Below, in pieces: positions 25,692 to 34,361 of a stretch of DNA of 38,203 nt. The stretch is from assembly GCF_002262885.1 (NCBI RefSeq), contig NZ_NKYF01000049.1, forward strand, positions 1-38,203, given 5' to 3'. Numbering within the stretch: position 1 is the first letter of the stretch; each line of letters opens with the position of its first letter. This DNA is from Pseudonocardia sp. MH-G8 (GTDB lineage Bacteria > Actinomycetota > Actinomycetes > Mycobacteriales > Pseudonocardiaceae). A program made the position numbers and the translations under genes. Under the pieces are notes generated by a model. That model did not search any database. It saw only the letters and a program-made list of their open reading frames with translations, and was not told where the DNA came from.

Positions 25692-26977
25692 CCGAGGCGT
25701 CGATCGTGCTCGTGGTCCTCCTGTTCGCCCTGCTGTTCTCCTCCACCCCGATCGCGGTGGCGCTGGGCCTGACCTCGTTCGCGTACTTCTTCTACTACAC
25801 GACGATCCCGCTCACGCAGGTGCCGGAGCGGCTGTTCAACGCGCTGAACACGTTCCCGCTGATGGCGATCCCGTTCTTCGTGCTCGCCGCGAGCATCATG
25901 AGCCGCGGCGGGATCAGCAGGCGGCTGATCGCGGCGTGCAACGCGGTGGTCGGCCAGTTCCGCGGCGGACTGGCGATGACCGGCGTGCTCTCGTGCATGT
26001 TCTTCGCGGCCATCTCCGGGTCCAGCCCGGCCACGGTCGTCGCCGTCGGCACGCTGATCATCCCGGCCATGGTGGCCAGCGGCTACCCGAAGCGGTTCTC
26101 GACCGGCCTGATCGCGACGTCCGGATCGCTCGGCATCCTCATCCCGCCGTCGATCCCGCTGATCGTCTACGGGATCGCGACCGAGCAGTCGATCGGCGAC
26201 CTGTTCATCGCCGGCGTCCTGCCGGGCATCGTCGCCGGGCTCATGCTGCTCGCCCTGGTGTTCGTGCTCTCCCACCGCCGCGGCTACGGCACGGGCGAGC
26301 ACGCGATCGTGATGACCACGGGGGAGAAGCTGCGCGCCCTGCGTGACGCGCTGCTGAGCCTCGCCCTGCCCGTGCTCGTGCTCGGCGGCATCTACGGCGG
26401 GATCTTCACGCCCACCGAGGCGGCCGCGATGGCCGTGTTCTACGCGGTCATCGTCTCCGTGTTCGTCTACCGCGAGCTGAAGCTGCCCGACCTCGGCGCG
26501 ATCCTGCTCTCGTCCTCGCGCACGTCAGCGATGATCATGTTCATCATCGCCAACGGGATCCTGTTCTCGTTCGTGCTCACCTCCGAGCGGATCCCGGGCG
26601 AGATCACCGAGCTGCTGCTGGGCGCCGAGCTGAACAAGTGGACGTTCCTGCTGCTCGTCAACGTCATCCTGCTGGTGGCCGGCTGCTTCATGGAGACCTC
26701 CAGCGCGATCCTGATCATCGCCCCGATCCTGCTGCCGATCGGCCTCGAACTCGGGGTCGACCCGATCCACCTCGGGATCATCATGGTGATGAACCTCGAG
26801 ATCGGGATGGTCACGCCGCCGCTGGGCCTGAACCTGTTCGTGGCCAGCGGGATGTCGGGGATGACGGTCCTGCAGGTCGCGCGGGCCGCGATCCCCACCG
26901 CGCTCGTGCTGCTGGCGGCGCTGTTCCTGGTGACCTACGTCCCGGCGATCTCGCTCGCGTTCCTCGGCGGCGGGTAG
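25688..26977 (+). CDS. dctM: TRAP transporter large permease (DctM family)
   Basis: The 429-residue protein has about 12 transmembrane helices and the DctM signatures: FPLMAIPFFVLAASIMSRGG, AAISGSSPATVVAVGTLIIP, TGLIATSGSLGILIPPSIPL, GIFTPTEAAAMAVFYA and GMVTPPLGLNLFVASG. It forms the Na+-coupled channel of the TRAP importer. GTG 25688 overlaps dctQ. It is the last gene of the accessory island; xerD of the conserved block starts about 40 nt later. Confidence 0.95.
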   Translation: MTEASIVLVVLLFALLFSSTPIAVALGLTSFAYFFYYTTIPLTQVPERLFNALNTFPLMAIPFFVLAASIMSRGGISRRLIAACNAVVGQFRGGLAMTGVLSCMFFAAISGSSPATVVAVGTLIIPAMVASGYPKRFSTGLIATSGSLGILIPPSIPLIVYGIATEQSIGDLFIAGVLPGIVAGLMLLALVFVLSHRRGYGTGEHAIVMTTGEKLRALRDALLSLALPVLVLGGIYGGIFTPTEAAAMAVFYAVIVSVFVYRELKLPDLGAILLSSSRTSAMIMFIIANGILFSFVLTSERIPGEITELLLGAELNKWTFLLLVNVILLVAGCFMETSSAILIIAPILLPIGLELGVDPIHLGIIMVMNLEIGMVTPPLGLNLFVASGMSGMTVLQVARAAIPTALVLLAALFLVTYVPAISLAFLGGG

Positions 26978-27019
26978 CCGGGCGCGTCCTGCGTGCCGCC
27001 GCAGCGCGTCCGCGGGAAG

Positions 27020-27958
27020 ATGGTCGGTGTGGGAGCCCGACCGGACGACGTCGTCGAGGCGTTCCTGAACCACCTCGCGGTCGAGCGGGGGAGCGCGGAG
27101 AACACGCTGCGGGCCTACCGCAAGGACCTCGCCCGCTACCTCGAGCACCTCGCCGGGAAGGGGATGGACGAACTCGCCGACGTGCGCGAGGGCGACGTCG
27201 CGGCGTTCGTCCCGGCGCTGCGCAGCGGCCCTGCGGGCCTGGCGGCGTCGTCGGCGGCGCGGGCGCTCGCCGCGGTTCGGGGGCTGCACCGCTTCGCCGT
27301 GCGGGACGGGCTGGTGCCCGACGACGTCGCCCGCGACGTCGCGCCGCCCGCGTTGCCGGTCCGCCTGCCGCGGACGCTGTCGGTGGACGAGGTCGAGCAG
27401 TTGCTGGCCGGGTGCATCGGGGACGGCCCGTCCGCGCTGCGCTCCCGCGCGCTGCTGGAGCTGCTCTACTCCACCGGCGCCCGGATCTCGGAGGCCGTGG
27501 GGCTCGACGTCGACGACCTCGACACGACGGCGCGCACGGTGCTGCTGCGCGGCAAGGGTGGCAAGCAGCGGATCGTGCCCGTCGGGCGGCCCGCGCTCGC
27601 CGCCGTCGACGTGTACCGGGTGCGGGGCCGCCCGGCGCTGGCCGCACGCGGGCGGGGGAGCCCGGCGTTGCTGCTCAACGCCCGCGGGGCGCGCCTGTCG
27701 CGGCAGAGCGCCTGGCACGCCCTGCGCGCCGCCGCGGACGCCGCCGGGCTGACCGCCGACGTCTCCCCGCACACGCTGCGGCACTGCTTCGCCACCCACC
27801 TGCTCGCCGGGGGCGCCGACGTCCGCGTCGTGCAGGAGCTGCTCGGCCACGCGTCGGTGACGACCACGCAGGTCTACACGCACGTCACGGTCGACACCCT
27901 GCGCGAGGTCTACGCGACCTCGCACCCACGCGCCCTGCGTGCGGTGCGCACGCCGTGA
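27020..27958 (+). CDS. xerD: Tyrosine recombinase XerD
   Basis: This 312-residue recombinase (from ATG 27020) resolves chromosome dimers with XerC at dif. An N-terminal SAM-like core-binding domain (~10-95) precedes the catalytic domain, which has all six active residues: R155 in GARIS, K179 in RGKGGK, H251 and R254 in HTLRH, H277 in LGHAS and Y286. GTG 26993 and GTG 27029 are alternative starts, and no Shine-Dalgarno decides between them. The order NUDIX-xerD-ParA-scpAB is that of Rv1700-Rv1710. It is a housekeeping gene here, not an integrase of the neighbouring island. Confidence 0.93.
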   Translation: MVGVGARPDDVVEAFLNHLAVERGSAENTLRAYRKDLARYLEHLAGKGMDELADVREGDVAAFVPALRSGPAGLAASSAARALAAVRGLHRFAVRDGLVPDDVARDVAPPALPVRLPRTLSVDEVEQLLAGCIGDGPSALRSRALLELLYSTGARISEAVGLDVDDLDTTARTVLLRGKGGKQRIVPVGRPALAAVDVYRVRGRPALAARGRGSPALLLNARGARLSRQSAWHALRAAADAAGLTADVSPHTLRHCFATHLLAGGADVRVVQELLGHASVTTTQVYTHVTVDTLREVYATSHPRALRAVRTP

Positions 27959-28184
27959 GCAGGGGTTCCGGCTCACCCGATCCGGACCCGCCGTTCCCCC
28001 GACCGCGCCGCGCGCCCGTCGTCCATCCCGGTGTCGTCTCCGGGTAACCTCGGGGTCCCTTCGGTCACACTCGGCCGATCGGATGGCCGACACGCGGCGG
28101 GGCGCGTTGCCGGTCGTCCGCCCGGGCTCCTACGCTGCGCGGATCGGCCCTGTCACGGGTCACCCGCCAGAGACCGGAGACCGC

Positions 28185-29081
28185 ATGGACACGCCGCGGC
28201 CCTTCGCCCCCCGCTCGGAGCCGCTCGACGAAGATCGCTACGACGACGAGCTGGACGCCGACTCCGTGGGGAGAGACCGCGTGAACGTGCCCGAACCGGC
28301 CCCGCTGACCGAACACGGTCCGGCGCGGGTGATCGCGGTCGCCAACCAGAAGGGCGGCGTCGGCAAGACGACGTCGACGATCAACCTGGGCGCGGCGCTC
28401 GCGGAGTACGGCCGCCGGGTGCTGCTCGTCGACTTCGATCCGCAGGGTGCGCTCTCGGTCGGGCTCGGAGTGCAGGCCCACGAGCTGGACATGACGATCT
28501 ACAACCTGCTCATGGAGCGCGGGGCGGAGATCGACGAGGTCATAAGGCCCAGCGGCGTCGAGGGCATGGACCTGCTGCCCAGCAACATCGACCTGTCCGC
28601 CGCCGAGGTGCAGCTCGTCACCGAGGTGGGCCGGGAGCAGGCGCTCGGGCGGGCGATCAAGCCGGTGCTCGACCGCTACGACGTCATCCTCATCGACTGC
28701 CAGCCGTCGCTCGGCCTGCTCACGATCAACGCGCTCGCCTGTGCCGATTCGATCCTCATCCCGCTGGCCTGCGAGTTCTTCTCGCTGCGCGGCGTCGCCC
28801 TGCTGATGGACACCATCGACAAGGTGAAGGAGCGGCTCAACCCCGACCTGCAGATCCTGGGCATACTGGCCACGATGTTCGACCCCCGCACGCTGCACAC
28901 CAAGGAGGTGCGCCAGCGCGTGATCGAGGCCTTCGGCGAGCTCGTGTTCGAGGCCGTGATCAACCGCACCGTCCGGTTCCCGGAGACCACCGTGGCGGGG
29001 GAGCCGATCACCACGTGGGCGCCCGCATCCAACGGGGCCAAGGCGTACCGGATGCTGGCCCGCGAGGTCATCGCCCGGTGA
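28185..29081 (+). CDS. ParA/Soj-family ATPase of the scpAB operon (Rv1708-type)
   Basis: The 298-residue protein has a deviant Walker A KGGVGKTT (residues 56-63), LLVDFDPQGAL with Walker A', and Walker B VILIDCQPSLG. A disordered acidic stretch of ~45 residues precedes the ATPase. It corresponds to M. tuberculosis Rv1708, which sits before scpA and is distinct from the oriC-linked parA. A role in chromosome or condensin positioning is inferred from context. ATG 28185 has GGAG 5 nt upstream; a TACGCT -10-like element (near 28128-28133) suggests a leader of ~45 nt. Confidence 0.92.
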   Translation: MDTPRPFAPRSEPLDEDRYDDELDADSVGRDRVNVPEPAPLTEHGPARVIAVANQKGGVGKTTSTINLGAALAEYGRRVLLVDFDPQGALSVGLGVQAHELDMTIYNLLMERGAEIDEVIRPSGVEGMDLLPSNIDLSAAEVQLVTEVGREQALGRAIKPVLDRYDVILIDCQPSLGLLTINALACADSILIPLACEFFSLRGVALLMDTIDKVKERLNPDLQILGILATMFDPRTLHTKEVRQRVIEAFGELVFEAVINRTVRFPETTVAGEPITTWAPASNGAKAYRMLAREVIAR

Positions 29082-29106
29082 ACGGGCACGCGAGGGGCCG
29101 AGCCGC

Positions 29107-29919
29107 GTGACGGTCGTCGACGACGACGCGTCGGCGCCCACCCGTGCCCGCCCGCGTTTCCAGGTCCGGCTGTACAACTTCGAGGGGCCGTTCGACCTCC
29201 TGCTGCAGCTGATCGGCAAGCACGAGCTCGACATCACCGAGATGGCGTTGCACACCGTCACCGACGACTTCATCGCGCACCTCGCCGCGCTGGGCGACGA
29301 CGCCGACCTGGACGAGACCACGGAATTCCTGCTGGTCGCGGCCACCTTGCTGGATCTGAAGGCGGCTCGGCTGCTGCCCGACGCCGAGGTGGAGGACGCC
29401 GAGGACCTCGCGCTGCTCGAGGCCCGGGACCTGCTGTTCGCGCGGCTGCTGCAGTACCGCGCCTACAAGCAGGTGGCCGGGCTGTTCGTGGAGCTCGAGG
29501 CCGGGGCGATGCGGCGGTTCCCGCGGTCGGTGGCGCTGGAGGAGCGCTTCTCCGCGCTGCTGCCCGAGGTGCTGCTCGGCGTCGACCCGGAGACCTTCGC
29601 CGCGCTCGCCGCCTCGGTGTTCCGGCCCAAGCCCCCGCCCACCGTGGGCATCGACCACCTGCACGCCCCGACGGTGTCGGTGGCCGAGCAGGTGGCCATC
29701 GTGGCGGAGCGGCTCGCCGAGCTCGGCGAGGCCACGTTCGCCGAGCTCACCGCCGACTGCGACGGCCCCCTGGAGGTCGTGGCCCGCTTCCTCGCGGTGC
29801 TCGACCTCTTCCGGGAGGCCGTCATCGATCTGGCGCAGCCCGAGCCGTTCGGGGAGCTGACAGTACGCTGGACACCGTCCACCTCCGAGAAACCGGGCGC
29901 CACGACCACTGATGACTGA
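29107..29919 (+). CDS. scpA: Segregation and condensation protein A
   Basis: The 270-residue kleisin links SMC heads and binds ScpB. The N-terminal FQVRLYNFEGPFDLLLQLIG with KHELDITEM, a helical middle, and a C-terminal winged helix ending FGELTVRWTP are diagnostic. GTG 29107 is preceded by GAGGGG at about 9 nt. A 10-codon reading frame (29078-29110) bridges the ParA-like gene's stop and this start, with 4-nt overlaps at both ends. The scpB start lies 8 nt inside its end. Confidence 0.95.
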   Translation: MTVVDDDASAPTRARPRFQVRLYNFEGPFDLLLQLIGKHELDITEMALHTVTDDFIAHLAALGDDADLDETTEFLLVAATLLDLKAARLLPDAEVEDAEDLALLEARDLLFARLLQYRAYKQVAGLFVELEAGAMRRFPRSVALEERFSALLPEVLLGVDPETFAALAASVFRPKPPPTVGIDHLHAPTVSVAEQVAIVAERLAELGEATFAELTADCDGPLEVVARFLAVLDLFREAVIDLAQPEPFGELTVRWTPSTSEKPGATTTDD

Positions 29920-30553
29920 TACCCCCGCCGACCTCGCCGCCACCGTGCTGGACCTCGTCCCGGACGGGGCGGGCGAGGAAGCACCCGAGGACGTCCTCGC
30001 CGAGGACGCCCTCGCCGACGACGCGGCACTCGACGCCGCGCTCGAGGCGCTGCTCCTCGTGGTCGACGCCCCCACCGACGAGGAGACCCTCGCCCTGGCG
30101 CTCGACCAGCCGGTGGCGCGGGTCCGCGAGGCGGTGCGCCGGCTCTCCGGGGCCTACACCGCCGCGGAACGGGGCATCGACCTGCGGCACTCCGGCGGCG
30201 GCTGGCGCTTCTACACCCGCGACGCGTACGCGCCCTACGTCGAGCGTCTGCTGCTGGACGGCCAGCGCGCCCGGCTCACCCGCGCGGCGCTGGAGACGCT
30301 GGCCGTCGTCGCCTACCGGCAGCCGGTCACCCGTGCCCGCGTCTCGGCGGTGCGCGGCGTCAACTGCGACGGCGTGCTGCGCACGCTTCTCACGCGTGGC
30401 CTGGTGCAGGAGGCCGGCGTCGATCCCGCCACCCAGGGCACCCTGTTCTGCACCACCGAGATGTTTCTGGAACGGCTGGGACTCTCCTCGCTGGAAGAGC
30501 TGCCGCCACTCGCCCCACTGCTGCCCGACGTCGACGCGATCGACGAGATGTGA
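29912..30553 (+). CDS. scpB: Segregation and condensation protein B
   Basis: The 213-residue protein has two winged-helix domains: ALEALLLVVDAPTDEETL in the first, and LTRAALETLAVVAYRQPVTRA with VRGVNCDGVLRTLL in the second. It pairs with ScpA and SMC in chromosome compaction. An acidic N-terminal extension of ~35 residues precedes the first domain. ATG 29912 overlaps scpA by 8 nt, so the two are coupled. rluB follows after 43 nt, as in Rv1710-Rv1711. Confidence 0.95.
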   Translation: MTDTPADLAATVLDLVPDGAGEEAPEDVLAEDALADDAALDAALEALLLVVDAPTDEETLALALDQPVARVREAVRRLSGAYTAAERGIDLRHSGGGWRFYTRDAYAPYVERLLLDGQRARLTRAALETLAVVAYRQPVTRARVSAVRGVNCDGVLRTLLTRGLVQEAGVDPATQGTLFCTTEMFLERLGLSSLEELPPLAPLLPDVDAIDEM

Positions 30554-30596
30554 TTACCCGAGAACTGTGAATACCCGACGTGATGAGAACAGCCCG

Positions 30597-31382
30597 ATGA
30601 GTGACATGACCACTGGTGCGCGCCCCGACGGCGTCCGCCTGCAGAAGGTGCTGGCCCAGGCCGGCGTCGCGTCCCGCCGCGCCGCGGAGGAGTTGATCGC
30701 GGCCGGCCGAGTGAGCGTCGACGGCAAGATCGTGCGGGAGATGGGGCGCCGCATCGACCCCGACACCGCCGTCGTGCACGTCGACGGCTCGCGCATCGTG
30801 CTGAACGAGGACGTCGTGCACCTCGCGCTGAACAAGCCGCGCGGCATCCTCTCGACGATGCACGACGACCGCGGCCGCCAGTGCGTCGGGGACCTCGTGG
30901 TCGAGCGCGGGATCGTCGACGAGCACTTCACCGGCGCACCGCGGGCGCGGCTGTTCCACGTCGGCCGCCTCGACGCCGAGACCGAGGGCCTGCTGCTGCT
31001 CACCAACGACGGCGAGCTGGGACACCGGCTGATGCACCCGTCGTACGAGATCGAGAAGACCTACCTCGCCGAGGTGATGGGCCAGGTGGCCCGGGACCTG
31101 GGTCGCAGGCTGCGCGACGGCGTCGAGCTCGACGACGGGCCCGTCGCCGTCCACTCGTTCAAGCTGGTGGACTCCGCGCCCGGCCGGTCCCTGATCGAGC
31201 TGGTGATCCACGAGGGCCGCAAGCACGTGGTGCGCCGGCTGCTCGACGAGGTCGGGCACCCGGTGCAGCGGCTCGTGCGCACGGCGATCGGCGAGGTGCG
31301 CCTCGGCGACCAGCGCCCCGGCCGGTTCCGCCCGCTCACCCGCGCCGAGGTCGGAGGCCTCTACCGCTCGGTGGACATGTAG
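30597..31382 (+). CDS. rluB: 23S rRNA pseudouridine synthase, RluB/RsuA family
   Basis: The 261-residue protein starts with an S4 domain (RLQKVLAQAGVASRRAAEEL). The catalytic domain follows, with NKPRGILSTMHDD, the active-site motif GRLDAETEGLLLLTNDG containing the catalytic Asp, and the C-terminal HEGRKHVVRRLLDEVGHPV. It isomerises a uridine in ribosomal RNA, probably in 23S domain V. ATG 30597 is chosen; GTG 30567 in frame is possible, and Shine-Dalgarno evidence is weak for both. A 25-bp hairpin begins 9 nt after the stop. Confidence 0.93.
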   Translation: MSDMTTGARPDGVRLQKVLAQAGVASRRAAEELIAAGRVSVDGKIVREMGRRIDPDTAVVHVDGSRIVLNEDVVHLALNKPRGILSTMHDDRGRQCVGDLVVERGIVDEHFTGAPRARLFHVGRLDAETEGLLLLTNDGELGHRLMHPSYEIEKTYLAEVMGQVARDLGRRLRDGVELDDGPVAVHSFKLVDSAPGRSLIELVIHEGRKHVVRRLLDEVGHPVQRLVRTAIGEVRLGDQRPGRFRPLTRAEVGGLYRSVDM

Positions 31383-31390
31383 CGGCTGCC

Positions 31391-31444
31391 GCCGCCCGTG
31401 AGTGGATACGAGTGCTCCGGCACTCGTATCCACTCACGGGTGGC
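31391..31444 (+). terminator. 25-bp hairpin with C(UCCG)G tetraloop after rluB
   Basis: Arms 31391-31415 and 31420-31444 pair over 25 positions: 24 Watson-Crick pairs and one G-U. The inner 21 pairs are perfect. The loop is UCCG closed by C-G, a member of the very stable UNCG tetraloop class, which argues for function as RNA. No U-run follows. Probably a U-less terminator or 3'-end stabiliser separating rluB from cmk. Confidence 0.75.
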
Positions 31445-31532
31445 CTCGGGCCACAAGGCATGATGGTCGGCGGCCCGCGGACGGCGCGCGGCAGAACGGG
31501 TCCGCGCGGCCCGAGGACGAGGGGGCTTGCGG

Positions 31533-32237
31533 GTGACCGGGCGGCTGCACGGGGTCGTGGCGATGGACGGGCCGTCGGGCACGGGGAAGTCCACCGTCTC
31601 GCGACGGCTGGCGGCCACCTGCGGCGCGGCGTACCTCGACACGGGCGCGATGTACCGGGCGCTCACCCTCGCCGTCCTGCGCACCGGGCTCGACGGCGCT
31701 GCCCCGACCGCAGGCGATGTTGCGGTGGCGGCCGCCAACGATCTGGAGTCGGTGACCGATCCCGCGGCCCCGGCGATCCGGCTCGCAGGCGAGGACATCG
31801 AGGCGGAGATCCGCGGACCGGCGGTGACCGCCGCCGTCAGCGCGGTCTCGGCGGTGCCGGCGGTGCGCACGGCGCTCGTGCAGCGTCAGCGGGAGCTGAT
31901 CGCCGAGGCCGTGGCCCGCCACGGTGGGATCGTGGTCGAGGGCCGCGACATCGGGAGCGTCGTGGTGCCCGACGCGCCGTTGAAGGTCTACCTCACCGCG
32001 TCGGAGGAGATCCGGGCAGCGCGGCGCGAGGCGCAGGACCGCAAGGCGGGCCGGGGCGGCGACACGGTCACGGTGCTGGCCGACGTCCGCAGGCGCGACC
32101 GGCTCGACTCCACACGCAAGACCTCGCCGCTGCACGCCGCCGCGGACGCACTCGTGATCGACACCGACGAGCTCAGCGTCGAGGACGTGCTGGCGGAGCT
32201 GCTGCGATTGGTGCGCGACCGGGGGCTGCTGACGTGA
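31533..32237 (+). CDS. cmk: Cytidylate kinase
   Basis: The 234-residue enzyme phosphorylates CMP and dCMP. The P-loop is MDGPSGTGKST near residue 12, followed by AAYLDTGAMYRALT; EGRDIGSVVVPDAPLKVYL and the RRRD segment of the lid follow. GTG 31533 has GAGGGGG 7 nt upstream and is preferred over TTG 31527. The order rluB-cmk-der matches Rv1711-Rv1713, with an acyltransferase gene added between cmk and der. The next start overlaps its stop by 4 nt. Confidence 0.94.
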   Translation: MTGRLHGVVAMDGPSGTGKSTVSRRLAATCGAAYLDTGAMYRALTLAVLRTGLDGAAPTAGDVAVAAANDLESVTDPAAPAIRLAGEDIEAEIRGPAVTAAVSAVSAVPAVRTALVQRQRELIAEAVARHGGIVVEGRDIGSVVVPDAPLKVYLTASEEIRAARREAQDRKAGRGGDTVTVLADVRRRDRLDSTRKTSPLHAAADALVIDTDELSVEDVLAELLRLVRDRGLLT

Positions 32238-32887
32238 GCCCGCACGGTGCGGCGGACCTGCCGCCCGGCGCGTGGCCCTGGTTGCACGACCGCGGCCGGT
32301 GGCTCGCGTCGTGGATGTTCCGGCCGTTCTACCGCGTGCAGGTGCACCACCGGGGGCGGATCCCGGCGAGCGGGCCCGTGGTCGTGATCGCCAACCACAG
32401 CGCCAACGTCGACGGGCCAATGATCTTCGGACTATTGGGGCGCCGCGCGGTGTTCTGGGTAAAACAGGAGATGTTCACCGGCCTGGCCGGCGTCGGCCTG
32501 CGGCGGATCGGGCAGTTGCCGGTGCGCCGGGGCGAAGCCGACCGGCGGCCGCTCACCGCGGCGGTGGCGGTGCTGCGCGGCGACGGGCTCGTCGGGGTGT
32601 TCCCCGAGGGCACGCGCGGTAGCGGCGAGGTCGCGGCCGCACAGCACGGAGCCGCGTGGCTGGCGCGCACGAGCGGGGCGCAGGTGCTCCCGGTCGTGTG
32701 CCGGGGTACGCGACGCCCCGACGGGGCGCGCCGGCGCTGGCGCCCGCGGGTGGACATCGTGGTAGGTGAGCCGCTGACCGTGGCCACCGGTGGCGGACGG
32801 GCCGGGCTCACCGCCGCCACCGAGACTCTCCGGGCCGAGTTGGCCGGGATGGTCCGGGAACTCGACGAGCGACGCAACAACACGTGA
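32234..32887 (+). CDS. PlsC-like 1-acyl-glycerol-phosphate acyltransferase
   Basis: The 217-residue protein has the acyltransferase motifs: NHSANVDG (H55 and D60 of the HX4D motif), the FPEGTRG glycerophosphate-binding motif (123-129) and LPVVCRGTRR. It should transfer an acyl chain to lysophosphatidate or a related lipid at the membrane. It has no long transmembrane helix; residues ~45-70 are hydrophobic. Both ends overlap neighbours by 4 nt (GTGA), so it is coupled to cmk and der; co-expression with the ribosomal GTPase is probably genomic habit rather than pathway. Confidence 0.9.
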   Translation: MSPHGAADLPPGAWPWLHDRGRWLASWMFRPFYRVQVHHRGRIPASGPVVVIANHSANVDGPMIFGLLGRRAVFWVKQEMFTGLAGVGLRRIGQLPVRRGEADRRPLTAAVAVLRGDGLVGVFPEGTRGSGEVAAAQHGAAWLARTSGAQVLPVVCRGTRRPDGARRRWRPRVDIVVGEPLTVATGGGRAGLTAATETLRAELAGMVRELDERRNNT

Positions 32888-34332
32888 GTGGGCTGGACGT
32901 GAACGGAACCGACGACCGCGCCGCGATGGCGGAACTGGGGCTGGACCCCGATGAGTTCTCCGCGCCGGACGGCGTGCTGGGAGAAGGGCAGGACCCCGGG
33001 CAGCTGGTGCCGACACCGGTGCTCGCGGTCGTCGGACGACCGAACGTCGGGAAGTCGACGCTGGTCAACCGGCTGCTCGGGCGCCGCGAGGCGGTGGTGC
33101 AGGACATCCCGGGTGTCACCCGCGACCGGGTGGCCTACGACGCACTGTGGAACGGGCGGCGCTTCACGCTCGTCGACACCGGCGGCTGGGAGCCCGACGC
33201 GCGCGGCCTGCAGGCCGCCGTCTCCGCACAGGCCGACATGGCGATCCGCACCGCCGATGCGGTGCTGCTCGTCGTGGACGCGAGCGTGGGCGCCACCAGC
33301 ACCGACGAGGCGGTGGCGCGCATCCTGCGCCGTTCCGACCGTCCGGTGCTGCTCGCGGCCACCAAGGTCGACGACGACCGGCTCACCTCCGACACCGCCG
33401 CGCTGTGGCGTCTCGGGCTCGGTGAGCCGCACCCGGTGAGCGGGCTGCACGGCCGCGGCTCCGGCGACCTCCTCGACGCGGTGCTCGAGGCGCTGCCCGA
33501 GACCCCGCGCGACGACGTGGGCGCCGCGGGCGGCGGGCCACGCCGTGTCGCGCTCGTCGGCAAGCCGAACGTCGGCAAGTCGAGCCTGCTCAACAAGGTG
33601 TCGGGGGAGGTGCGCTCGGTCGTCCACGACGTCGCCGGCACCACCGTCGACCCGGTCGACTCGCTCGTCGAACTCGACGGCGAGGTCTGGCGGTTCGTCG
33701 ACACCGCGGGGCTGCGCAAGCGCGTGCAGACCGCGAGCGGGATGGAGTACTACGCCAGCCTGCGCACGCGGGCCGCGATCGAGGCGGCCGAGGTCGCCGT
33801 CGTGCTGATCGATGCGAGCGAGCCCATCGCCGAGCAGGACCAGCGCGTCATCACGATGGTCGACGAGGCCGGCCGCGCCCTCGTGCTCGTGTTCAACAAG
33901 TGGGACCTCGTCGACGACGACCGCCGCCTCGCCATGAAGCGCGAGCTGGAGCGCGACCTCGTGCGCGTGCCGTGGGCGGAGCGGGTCAACGTCTCCGCGC
34001 TGACCGGACGGTCCGTCGCGAAGATCGCACCCGCGCTGCGCACCGCGCTCGCGTCCTGGGACCAGCGGATCCCCACCGGGCGCCTGAACGGATGGCTGTC
34101 CGACGTCGTCGCCGCGACACCGCCCCCGGTGCGCAGCGGCAAGCAGCCCAAGATCCTGTTCGCCACCCAGGCGCAGACCCGCCCGCCGACGTTCGTGCTG
34201 TTCACCTCCGGCTTCCTGGAGGCGGGCTACCGGCGGTTCCTGGAGCGACGGCTCCGTGAGGAGTTCGGGTTCGCCGGTTCGCCGGTGCGCATCTCGGTGC
34301 GCGTGCGGGAGAAGCGCAGCCGGAAGGGCTGA
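32884..34332 (+). CDS. der: Ribosome-assembly GTPase Der (EngA)
   Basis: The 482-residue protein has two tandem GTPase domains: GRPNVGKST (residues 51-59), DTGGW and TKVD, then GKPNVGKSS (~226), DTAGL and NKWD. A C-terminal KH-like domain follows (KILFATQAQTRPPTFVLF). It acts in 50S assembly. An acidic ~45-residue N-terminal extension is typical of actinobacterial Der. GTG 32884 overlaps the acyltransferase stop. It ends the conserved block. Confidence 0.96.
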   Translation: MSGLDVNGTDDRAAMAELGLDPDEFSAPDGVLGEGQDPGQLVPTPVLAVVGRPNVGKSTLVNRLLGRREAVVQDIPGVTRDRVAYDALWNGRRFTLVDTGGWEPDARGLQAAVSAQADMAIRTADAVLLVVDASVGATSTDEAVARILRRSDRPVLLAATKVDDDRLTSDTAALWRLGLGEPHPVSGLHGRGSGDLLDAVLEALPETPRDDVGAAGGGPRRVALVGKPNVGKSSLLNKVSGEVRSVVHDVAGTTVDPVDSLVELDGEVWRFVDTAGLRKRVQTASGMEYYASLRTRAAIEAAEVAVVLIDASEPIAEQDQRVITMVDEAGRALVLVFNKWDLVDDDRRLAMKRELERDLVRVPWAERVNVSALTGRSVAKIAPALRTALASWDQRIPTGRLNGWLSDVVAATPPPVRSGKQPKILFATQAQTRPPTFVLFTSGFLEAGYRRFLERRLREEFGFAGSPVRISVRVREKRSRKG

Positions 34333-34349
34333 TCCGGCGCCGGCGCCGT

Positions 34350-34355
34350 TACGCT
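34350..34355 (+). promoter_or_regulatory. Candidate -10 element of the two-component operon
   Basis: TACGCT is followed by 6 nt and GTG 34362. No Shine-Dalgarno is present, so the response-regulator message is probably leaderless. The site lies in the 29-nt gap behind der. Confidence 0.5.
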
Positions 34356-34361
34356 CGACGG

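Noticed and set aside
27020..27958. Integrase of the neighbouring island
   Set aside because: Sequence and gene order identify it as the chromosomal XerD in the conserved block.
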